Assembly (NCBI GenBank): GCA_031769625.1
Contig: JAUIMM010001596.1
Coordinates: 186,001 to 250,000, forward strand
Source: Taudactylus pleione
Lineage: Eukaryota; Chordata; Amphibia; Anura; Myobatrachidae
DNA length: 64,000 nt
Reading direction: 5' to 3'
A program made the translations under genes and the position numbers. Of this stretch, positions 33,770-43,300 are shown one piece after another (the stretch's first letter is position 1; each line of letters begins with the position of its first letter). The notes under the pieces are model-generated. The model was not told the DNA's origin. It saw only the letters and a list, made by a program, of their open reading frames with translations, and did no database searches.

Positions 33770-36700
33770 TCAACACTGCAAACCAGCCCCCTGCGGGCCG
33801 GCCACACCACCACTTGTGGCATCTCCACCCCCCACCCTGGCCCCCTCAGGGAGCCTACCACCCCCCTCAGGAATCCCAGGGTCAGGGGCCTTGGCAAATC
33901 TAATGACCTGGCAGTGAACCTGACTACCAGTGCCACTTGGCCCGACCTCCGACCCCTGGGATGATTCCACTTCTGTCTCTACCACCACTTCTGGCAGAGA
34001 CCCAGACTCCTCCATTATCACCACCACTTTCTCCCCCACTACCTCCACACTCTCACCCTTGTCTGTATTAGTAGAAGCCCTCTCTTCCACCACCCTCTCC
34101 AAAACAGACTCCTTCCTCTTTTTCTCATCTCCACGCCTCTTATTTTCCTCAAGAGGCCTTTTTGACTTTCTCTTTTTCCTTGAGACCAGAAATAAATCAC
34201 CACCTTCTCTTACAATCTCCTCCTCATCGGAGGAGAAAACATCAAATTTATTAGATAGGATAACATCAGCTTCTGGCTCTTTCCTATTCTTTTCCTTACT
34301 CCCCCTCCTGACTTCCTGAAACCCCTCCTCCCTCGCCTCTTCCCTGATCACTTTATCCTGCACTACCTCCACCCTCCCTACCTCACATACCACCTCATTC
34401 ACTCCCAATCTCACCCCTGTACTATTCCCCACCACCTGTTCTACCACCTTATTGTGCCTAGCCTTAGGACACCTGCTGTACGGGTGACCCTCCACCCCAC
34501 ACAAGTTACACCTCACAGTGAGACACTCTTTCGACATGTGACCCACACCCCCACACAAAGAACACTTAAGAACACCACATTCAGAACTCACATGCCGATA
34601 ATCACCACATTTGAAACAGGTCCTCGGCTGCCCAGGATAAAAACACTGCACCCTGTCCCTTCCTATGTAGGCAGCCGAGGGCACATGCACACACCCTTTC
34701 TCACTATATCTTAGCCTAATGCTCACCTCCCATGCACCGCCCCATACACCCAACACATACCCTGCCTTCACCATCCCTGATTCTAAGTCACAAATGCGTC
34801 TGAGCCAGAAAGCTATGTCCTCCGGAGGCAGTGACTCATTCCTCACTAGCACCGTTGCCTTCACCCTGTCCTGTCTCGTGACAAGGTTGACGAGATATTT
34901 ATCATAGGGGTCTTTTGATCTGCACGCCTGCCACTTTACCCAAAACGTTTGCAGACCCTGGTACGACACAAAGCTTAGGTCATATTCCAGGGTCCGCACT
35001 GGGTGTATACAGGCGTACAGATCAGACGCACAATATCCCAAACTGAATATCAGCTTAAGAAAGGTCTCACGGCTAGGAGCCTCCCCCGACCCGATCCATT
35101 TGAACTGGATCAGGTTCCTCCTTTTTCCAATGCTCCCTGACACTGGAGCCCCAGTCGGAGCATTACCAGGCCTTTTCCCAGATACCGCATTTGCATACGA
35201 AATGGGACCTGGGACCGCTTTTGCCTGCCTTTCCTTCCTGAGAGCCTGATCCTCGGCAATCACACTGGCAGCAAGGCTTGCCCTCTGAGGGACCAACATG
35301 CTGTCACCGTACACCGTTTTAATAATGACATTTTGTTCACTAGAAAGTATAGTTCTATCTAATGCCGGCATCCCCTGAGCAACATTAGGGTTTACCAATC
35401 CTCCAGGCACATCTTTAGGGGCCACACCCCCCTCCATGCCCGCCTCAGTTATCACTGCCATCTTAATCAACTCAGAGTCCGAAACCTCTCGGTGAACAGG
35501 GCCAGCCACCACCAATGCCTCACTAATAGCCAGACCAGGTAAAAAAGCTCCGCTAGCAGGAACCAGGGGGACTAAAGCACCGCGGGTACCCCCACCCTCA
35601 ATCCCCCCAGTCCCCTGTGCATCATCGCTTACCTGCCGGCTTGGGGCATCCTGCGGCACTTCCCTGCGTGGTTCATCAGCCATTTCTTCCACCTTAACTC
35701 CCTCCTTGTCACTCATGGAGGTCGCCTCCGATCTTATTAAGTTCCTCTTCATTTTTTTTAAGAACAATAAACGGTCCTTGGCGTTTTCCAGGGACACTGC
35801 CAATTCTGAAATCTCATCTTTTAGGGACTGCCTTTCCCAGGCAGCTGTCAAATTTCTTTTCTTCCTTTTATCTACCAGCTTGCTGCTTAACTTTTTAATT
35901 TCTTTTTCCAGCTGGTCAATGCTCAGGGCAGCAAATACATCCTCCTCCTCGTCGCTGGCGTACTCCGACTCCTCGTCCACCGGCTTCTCCCCTTTTGCAG
36001 CACTCCCCGCATCACTGCCAGTGGGGGCCACCATGTCCCCCTGAGTTACTTCACTCAGGGGTCCCACCACTGACAGTTTGGGGAGCGCTGCTGGGCTAGG
36101 GGTCACCAACTCAGCCACATCCAGGTCATGAACAGTCATCACCTCCATATCCTCCTCTTCACTGCCAGCGAGGGTCTCCATACCCCCCCGAGTTGCCTCA
36201 CTCGGGGGTCCCTCCACTGGCAGTTTGGAGGCAAAGTCTGCAGACACTGCTCCCGTCTCCGCTGCACCGCTAGCGGGGGCCGCCATTACCCCCCGAGTTG
36301 CGTCACTCGGGGGTCCCGCCGCCAGCGGTTTGGAGACTGGCACTCTGCTGATCTCTCCCGGACCCCCGGCTCTCCGAACTGAAAGTCCAGGGGGGTCCAG
36401 GACACCTCCTCCGCCTGCTGCCGGGTCCGCCAGCAGTCCAGCCGCATCCTGACTCCCCGGAACATCCGCCGCTGGTAAAGGGAGTCCTCCGCTTGCCGCC
36501 GCCGCCCGCTCCTTCAGCTCCGGCTGCTTCAGCTGCTCCGTCAGACTCCCCGCACTCCGTCTCCCGGGCAGGCGCGCTAAAAGGACAGGGGGGTCCGGAG
36601 CTCCAGCCGCGCACACATGCGGCCTCCGCGAACCGGCGGGTGGATCCCCGGCCTCGCGCTGCAGGGCACACGATCTTCCGGCAGGCAGGTCAGGCGGCTC

Positions 36701-36814
36701 AGCCGGGGCGGGCGGGAGAGGCGCTGGCGGGCCTCCCGCGATTGCTGGAACCTCCAGCGGCTGCTGTACAGCAGGGCTCCTGGCAGATCCCCTGGGTCTG
36801 CCTCTTCTGGTCAT
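33770..36814 (-). CDS. LINE ORF1 RNA-binding protein with three CCHC knuckles, copy 2
   Basis: A 1014-residue ORF1 protein with no internal stop. I chose the start at 36812-36814 (MTRRGRPR, A at -3) by agreement with copy 1; the frame is open 30 codons further up to another ATG, but that extension is not conserved. The layout matches copy 1. There is a low-complexity Pro/Ala-rich N-terminal third with the repeated G-P-P/L-S-E-A/V-T unit, then an acidic ASDEEED patch and a likely coiled coil at about 297-360. The conserved KRRNLIQFKW region starts near 561, and three CX2CX4HX4C knuckles lie at about 733-782. A basic KKRKSKR tail stretch follows. The parts flanking the conserved core differ clearly from copy 1 in residues and length, unlike ORF2. 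The stop is TGA (TAA in copy 1). Only 57 nt separate it from the ORF2 ATG, so ORF2 translation probably depends on reinitiation. Confidence 0.9.
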   Translation of the reverse strand: MTRRGRPRGSARSPAVQQPLEVPAIAGGPPAPLPPAPAEPPDLPAGRSCALQREAGDPPAGSRRPHVCAAGAPDPPVLLARLPGRRSAGSLTEQLKQPELKERAAAASGGLPLPAADVPGSQDAAGLLADPAAGGGGVLDPPGLSVRRAGGPGEISRVPVSKPLAAGPPSDATRGVMAAPASGAAETGAVSADFASKLPVEGPPSEATRGGMETLAGSEEEDMEVMTVHDLDVAELVTPSPAALPKLSVVGPLSEVTQGDMVAPTGSDAGSAAKGEKPVDEESEYASDEEEDVFAALSIDQLEKEIKKLSSKLVDKRKKRNLTAAWERQSLKDEISELAVSLENAKDRLLFLKKMKRNLIRSEATSMSDKEGVKVEEMADEPRREVPQDAPSRQVSDDAQGTGGIEGGGTRGALVPLVPASGAFLPGLAISEALVVAGPVHREVSDSELIKMAVITEAGMEGGVAPKDVPGGLVNPNVAQGMPALDRTILSSEQNVIIKTVYGDSMLVPQRASLAASVIAEDQALRKERQAKAVPGPISYANAVSGKRPGNAPTGAPVSGSIGKRRNLIQFKWIGSGEAPSRETFLKLIFSLGYCASDLYACIHPVRTLEYDLSFVSYQGLQTFWVKWQACRSKDPYDKYLVNLVTRQDRVKATVLVRNESLPPEDIAFWLRRICDLESGMVKAGYVLGVWGGAWEVSIRLRYSEKGCVHVPSAAYIGRDRVQCFYPGQPRTCFKCGDYRHVSSECGVLKCSLCGGVGHMSKECLTVRCNLCGVEGHPYSRCPKARHNKVVEQVVGNSTGVRLGVNEVVCEVGRVEVVQDKVIREEAREEGFQEVRRGSKEKNRKEPEADVILSNKFDVFSSDEEEIVREGGDLFLVSRKKRKSKRPLEENKRRGDEKKRKESVLERVVEERASTNTDKGESVEVVGEKVVVIMEESGSLPEVVVETEVESSQGSEVGPSGTGSQVHCQVIRFAKAPDPGIPEGGGRLPEGARVGGGDATSGGVAGPQGAGLQC

Positions 36815-36970
36815 GGTGCTGAAAGAAAGCACCAGAACCACCAAGTCTTCAGCACCTAGGCCAGCAGCACCTAGCTCTGCAGTGATTTCCCCAGGAGGAA
36901 GCACCCTGCCTGGGGAAGCCCTCTCCCCGTCTCAGCAGCTCACCACCTCCTCCTAGGACACTCCTCTCCC
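36815..36970 (-). other. 5' UTR of LINE copy 2
   Basis: A 156 bp leader starting GGGAGAGGAGTGTCC in element sense. The outer 60 or so bases closely match copy 1, then the two diverge toward the ATG. No promoter element can be named. Confidence 0.75.
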
Positions 36971-36994
36971 AAATGGTATGCTACAGAGACAGAA
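36971..36994. repeat. Diverged target-site segment, right side of LINE 2
   Basis: The 24 nt between the element's 5' end and the satellite begin AAATGGTATGCTACAG and end GACAGAA. Aligned without gaps to 29818-29841, 18 of 24 positions match. The length and end point are exactly those of the copy 1 duplication, so this is the expected second target copy. None of the monomer variants I saw elsewhere carries these six changes together. Confidence 0.75.
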
Positions 36995-37869
36995 GTTGAT
37001 TTTGGTGCTTAATTTTGACACAGAACTCTCCGGAAATATATTTACCCGTATGTAAATTTCTGTAAGCCCCGGACCTTAAAAATCGGCCAAAAAATTTTTT
37101 CTTCAAAAATCCCCAAATTCTGCAAAAACTTTCAGTAAACATTAAAAAAGATTTGCTGCGGTGACAGAAGTTGATTTTGGTGCTTAATTTTGACACAGAA
37201 CTCTCTGGAAATATATTTACCCATTTGAAAAATTATGTAAGCCCCGGACCTTAAAAATCGGCCAAAAATATTTTTTCTTCAAAAATCCCCAAATTCTGCT
37301 AAAAACTTTCAGTAAACCTTAAAAAAGATTTGCTGCGGTGACAGAAGTTGATTTTGGTGCTTAATTTTGACACAGAACTCTCCGGAAATATATTTACCCG
37401 TATGAAAAATCTGTAAGCCACGGACCTTAAAAATCGGGCAAAAATTTTTTTCTTCAAAAATCCCCAAATTCTGCTTAAAACTTTCAGTAAACCTTAAAAA
37501 AGATTTGCTGCGGTGACAGAAGTTGATTTTAGTGCTTAATTTTGACACAGAACTCTCCGGAAATGTATTTACCCGTTTGCAAAATTTCTGTAAGCCCCGG
37601 ACCTTAAAAATCGGGCAAAAATTTTTTTCTTCAAAAATCCCCAAATTCTGCTTAAAACTTTCAGTAAACCTTAAAAAAGATTTGCTGCGGTGACAGAAGT
37701 TGATTTTGGTGCTTAATTTTGACACAGAACTCTCCGGAAATATATTTACCCGTATGAAAAATTCTGTAAGCCCCGGACCTTAAAAATCGGGCAAAAAATT
37801 TTTTCTTCAAAAATCCCCAAATTCTGCTTAAAACTTTCAGTAAACCTTAAAAAAGATTTGCTGCGGTGA

Positions 37870-40300
37870 CAGAAGTTGATTTTGGTGCTTAATTTTGACA
37901 CAGAACTCTCTGGAAATATATTTAACTGTTTGAAAAATTCTGTAAGCCCCGGACCTTAAAAATCGGGCAAAATTTTTTTTCTTCAAATATCCCCAAATTC
38001 TGCTTAAAATTTTCAGTAAACTTTAAAAAAGATTTGATGCGGTGACAGAAGTTGATTTTGGTGCTTAATTTTGACACAGAACTCTCCGGAAATATATTTA
38101 CCCGTATGAAAATTTCTGTAAGCCCCGGAACTTAAAAATCGGGCAAAAAATTTTTTCTTCAAAAATCCCCAAATTCTGCTTAAAACTTTCAGTAAACCTT
38201 TAAAAAGATTTGCTGCGGTGACAGAAGTTGATTTTGGTGCTTAATTTTGACACAGAACTCTCCGGAAATATATTTACCCGTATGAAAATTTCTGTAAGCC
38301 CCGGACCTTAAAAATCGGGCAAAAATTTTTTTCTTCAAAAATCCCCAAATTCTACTTAAAACTTTCAGTAAACCTTAAAAAAGATTTGATGCGGTGACAG
38401 AAGTTGATTTTGGTGCTTAATTTTGACACAGAACTCTCCGGAAATATATTTACCCGTATGAAAATTTCTGTAAGCCCCGGACCTTAAAAATCGGCCAAAA
38501 AATTTTTTCTTCAAAAATCCCCAAATTCTGCTAAAAACTTTCAGTAAACATTAAAAAAGATTTGCTGCGGTGACAGAAGTTGATTTTGGTGCTTAATTTT
38601 GACACAGAACTCTCTGGAAATATATTTACCCATTTGAAAAATTATGTAAGCCCCGGACCTTAAAAATCGGCCAAAAATATTTTTTCTTCAAAAATCCCCA
38701 AATTCTGCTAAAAACTTTCAGTAAACCTTAAAAAAGATTTGCTGCGGTGACAGAAGTTGATTTTGGTGCTTAATTTTGACACAGAACTCTCCGGAAATAT
38801 ATTTACCCAAATGAAAAATTCTGTAAGCCCCGGACCTTAAAAATCGGGCAAAAATTTTTTTTCTTCAAATATCCCCAAATTCTGCTTAAAATTTTCAGTA
38901 AACCTTAAAAAAGATTTGCTGCGGTGACAGAAGTTGATTTTGGTGCTTAATTTTGACACAGAACTCTCCGGAAATATATTTACCCGTATGAAAATTTCTG
39001 TAAGCCCCGGACCTTAAAAATCGGGCAAAAATTTTTTCTTCAAAAATCCCCAAATTCTGCTTAAAACTTTCAGTAAACCTTAAAAAAGATTTGCTGCGGT
39101 GACAGAAGTTGATTTTGGTGCTTAATTTTGACACAGAACTCTCTGGATATATATTTAACTGTTTGAAAAATTCTGTAAGCCCCGGACCTTAAAAATCGGG
39201 CAAAATTTTTTTTCTTCAAATATCCCCAAATTCTGCTTAAAATTTTCAGTAAACTTTAAAAAAGATTTGATGCGGTGACAGAAGTTGATTTTGGTGCTTA
39301 ATTTTGACACAGAACTCTCCGGAAATATATTTACCCGTATGAAAATTTCTGTAAGCCCCGGACCTTAAAAATCGGGCAAAAAATTTTTTCTTCAAAAATC
39401 CCCAAATTCTGCTTAAAACTTTCAGTAAACCTTTAAAAAGATTTGCTGCGGTGACAGAAGTTGATTTTGGTGCTTAATTTTGACACAGAACTCTCCGGAA
39501 ATATATTTACCCGTATGAAAATTTCTGTAAGCCCCGGACCTTAAAAATCGGGCAAAAATTTTTTTCTTCAAAAATCCCCAAATTCTACTTAAAACTTTCA
39601 GTAAACCTTAAAAAAGATTTGATGCGGTGACAGAAGTTGATTTTGGTGCTTAATTTTGACACAGAACTCTCCGGAAATATATTTACCCGTATGAAAATTT
39701 CTGTAAGCCCCGGACCTTAAAAATCGGCCAAAAAATTTTTTCTTCAAAAATCCCCAAATTCTGCTAAAAACTTTCAGTAAACATTAAAAAAGATTTGCTG
39801 CGGTGACAGAAGTTGATTTTGGTGCTTAATTTTGACACAGAACTCTCTGGAAATATATTTACCCATTTGAAAAATTATGTAAGCCCCGGACCTTAAAAAT
39901 CGGCCAAAAATATTTTTTCTTCAAAAATCCCCAAATTCTGCTAAAAACTTTCAGTAAACCTTAAAAAAGATTTGCTGCGGTGACAGAAGTTGATTTTGGT
40001 GCTTAATTTTGACACAGAACTCTCCGGAAATATATTTACCCAAATGAAAAATTCTGTAAGCCCCGGACCTTAAAAATCGGGCAAAAATTTTTTTCTTCAA
40101 ATATCCCCAAATTCTGCTTAAAATTTTCAGTAAACCTTAAAAAAGATTTGCTGCGGTGACAGAAGTTGATTTTGGTGCTTAATTTTGACACAGAACTCTC
40201 CGGAAATATATTTACCCGTATGAAAATTTCTGTAAGCCCCGGACCTTAAAAATCGGGCAAAAATTTTTTCTTCAAAAATCCCCAAATTCTGCTTAAAACT
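37870..40300. repeat. Satellite higher-order tandem duplication, 7 monomers (about 1233 bp)
   Basis: TTTAACTGTTTG occurs at 37921 and 39154, CCTTTAAAAAG at 38197 and 39430, and ACCCAAATG at 38805 and 40038, each offset by 1233 bp. After a one-base T-run difference near 38850 the offset becomes 1232, exactly seven monomers. The monomer with ATTATGTAAGCC occurs in both copies and again near 40567, 41094 and 41978, so parts were amplified further in 3-5 monomer steps. Confidence 0.8.
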
Positions 40301-43300
40301 TTCAGTAAACCTTAAAAAAGATTTGCTGCGGTGACAGAAGTTGATTTTGGTGCTTAATTTTGACACAGAACTCTCCGGAAATATATTTACCCGTATGAAA
40401 ATTTCTGTAAGCCCCGGACCTTAAAAATCGGCCAAAAAATTTTTTCTTCAAAAATCCCCAAATTCTGCTAAAAACTTTCAGTAAACATTAAAAAAGATTT
40501 GCTGCGGTGACAGAAGTTGATTTTGGTGCTTAATTTTGACACAGAACTCTCTGGAAATATATTTACCCATTTGAAAAATTATGTAAGCCCCGGACCTTAA
40601 AAATCGGCCAAAAATATTTTTTCTTCAAAAATCCCCAAATTCTGCTAAAAACTTTCAGTAAACCTTAAAAAAGATTTGCTGCGGTGACAGAAGTTGATTT
40701 TGGTGCTTAATTTTGACACAGAACTCTCCGGAAATATATTTACCCGTATGAAAATTTCTGTAAGCCCCGGACCTTAAAAATCGGGCAAAAATTTTTTCTT
40801 CAAAAATCCCCAAATTCTGCTTAAAACTTTCAGTAAACCTTAAAAAAGATTTGCTGCGGTGACAGAAGTTGATTTTGGTGCTTAATTTTGACACAGAACT
40901 CTCCGGAAATATATTTACCCGTATGAAAATTTCTGTAAGCCCCGGACCTTAAAAATCGGCCCAAAAATTTTTTCTTCAAAAATCCCCAAATTCTGCTAAA
41001 AACTTTCAGTAAACATTAAAAAAGATTTGCTGCGGTGACAGAAGTTGATTTTGGTGCTTAATTTTGACACAGAACTCTCTGGAAATATATTTACCCATTT
41101 GAAAAATTATGTAAGCCCCGGACCTTAAAAATCGGCCAAAAATATTTTTTCTTCAAAAATCCCCAAATTCTGCTAAAAACTTTCAGTAAACCTTAAAAAA
41201 GATTTGCTGCGGTGACAGAAGTTGATTTTGGTGCTTAATTTTGACACAGAACTCTCCGGAAATATATTTACCCAAATGAAAAATTCTGTAAGCCCCGGAC
41301 CTTAAAAATCGGCCAAAAATATTTTTTCTTCAAAAATCCCCAAATTCTGCTAAAAACTTTCAGTAAACCTTAAAAAAGATTTGCTGCGGTGACAGAAGTT
41401 GATTTTGGTGCTTAATTTTGACACAGAACTGTCCGGAAATATATTTACCCGTATGAAAATTTCTGTAAGCCCTGGACCTTAAAAATCGGGCAAAAAATTT
41501 TTTCTTCAAAAATCCCCAAATTCTGCTTAAAACTTTCAGTAAACCTTAAAAAAGATTTGCTGCGGTGACAGAAGTTGATTTTGGTGCTTAATTTTGACAC
41601 AGAACTCTCCGGAAATATATTTACCCGTATGAAAATTTCTGTAAGCCCCGGACCTTAAAAATCGGGCAAAAATTTTTTCTTCAAAAATCCCCAAATTCTG
41701 CTTAAAACTTTCAGTAAACCTTAAAAAAGATTTGCTGCGGTGACAGAAGTTGATTTTGGTGCTTAATTTTGACACAGAACTCTCCGGAAATATATTTACC
41801 CGTATGAAAATTTCTGTAAGCCCCGGACCTTAAAAATCGGCCAAAAAATTTTTTCTTCAAAAATCCCCAAATTCTGCTAAAAACTTTCAGTAAACATTAA
41901 AAAAGATTTGCTGCGGTGACAGAAGTTGATTTTGGTGCTTAATTTTGACACAGAACTCTCTGGAAATATATTTACCCATTTGAAAAATTATGTAAGCCCC
42001 GGACCTTAAAAATCGGCCAAAAATATTTTTTCTTCAAAAATCCCCAAATTCTGCTAAAAACTTTCAGTAAACCTTAAAAAAGATTTGCTGCGGTGACAGA
42101 AGTTGATTTTGGTGCTTAATTTTGACACAGAACTCTCCGGAAATATATTTACCCAAATGAAAAATTCTGTAAGCCCCGGACCTTAAAAATCGGGCAAAAA
42201 TTTTTTTCTTCAAATATCCCCAAATTCTGCTTAAAATTTTCAGTAAACCTTAAAAAAGATTTGATGCGGTGACAGAAGTTGATTTTGGTGCTTAATTTTG
42301 ACACAGAACTCTCCGGAAATATATTTACCCGTATGAAAATTTCTGTAAGCCCCGGACCTTAAAAATCTGGCAAAAAATTTTTTCTTCAAAAATCCCCAAA
42401 TTCTGCTTAAAACTTTCAGTAAACCTTAAAAAAGATTTGCTGCGGTGACAGAAGTTGATTTTGGTGCTTAATTTTGACACAGAACTCTCCGGAAATATAT
42501 TTACCCGTAGGAAAATTTCTGTAAGCCCCGGACCTTAAAAATCGGGCAAAAATTTTTTTCTTCAAAAATCCCCAAATTCTGCTTAAAACTTTCAGTAAAC
42601 CTTAAAAAAGATTTGCTGCGGTGACAGAAGTTGATTTTGGTGCTTAATTTTGACACAGAACTCTCCGGAAATATATTTACCCGTATGAAAATTTCTGTAA
42701 GCCCCGGACCTTAAAAATCGGGCAAAAAATGTTTTCTTCAAAAATCCCCAAATTCTGCTTAAAACTTTCAGTAAACATTAAAAAAGATTTGCTGCGGTGA
42801 CAGAAGTTGATTTTGGTGCTTAATTTTGACACAGAACTCTCTGGAAATATATTTACCCGTATGAAAATTTCTGTAAGCCCCGGACCTTAAAAATCGGCCA
42901 AAAAATTTTTTCTTCAAAAATCCCCAAATTCTGCTTAAAACTTTCAGTAAACCTTAAAAAAGATTTGCTGCGGTGACAGAAGTTGATTTTGGTGCTTAAT
43001 TTTGACACAGAACTCTCCGGAAATATATTTACCCGTATGAAATATCTGTAAGCCACGGACCTTAAAAATCGGGCAAAAATTTTTTTCTTCAAAAATCCCC
43101 AAATTCTGCTTAAAACTTTCAGTAAACCTTAAAAAAGATTTGCTGCGGTGACAGAAGTTGATTTTAGTGCTTAATTTTGACACAGAACTCTCCGGAAATG
43201 TATTTACCCATATGAAAATTTCTGTAAGCCCCGGACCTTAAAAATCGGGCAAAAATTTTTTTCTTCAAAAATCCCCAAATTCTGCTTAAAACTTTCAGTA

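Larger units (their letters stand above)
29842..36970 (-). mobile_element. Full-length satellite-inserted Tx1-like LINE, copy 2 (both ORFs open)
   Basis: A 7129 bp non-LTR retrotransposon on the minus strand. In its own sense it has a 156 bp 5' UTR, ORF1 (1014 aa), a 57 nt gap, ORF2 (1125 aa) and a 493 bp 3' UTR. Both frames are uninterrupted and the catalytic motifs are present, so this copy could be mobile or very recently so. It joins the satellite at the same base and in the same orientation as copy 1, with the same terminal GAAGCATA and no poly(A) tail. Its flanking monomers and coding sequence differ from copy 1, so it is a separate insertion rather than a later duplication of one locus. 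Its right-hand target segment is diverged. Clade assignment is by recognition of the domain plan. Confidence 0.94.

Noticed and set aside
34616..36904. Longer ORF1 start upstream (30 extra codons in copy 2, 8 in copy 1)
   Set aside because: The extensions do not match each other in length, whereas MT(K/R)RGRPR is shared with A at -3. The upstream ATGs are probably chance.
29842..36970. LINE copy 2 as a duplicate of copy 1 carried by array amplification
   Set aside because: The coding sequences differ throughout, the flanking monomers are of different subtypes, and the right target segment differs, so separate insertion is the simpler reading.
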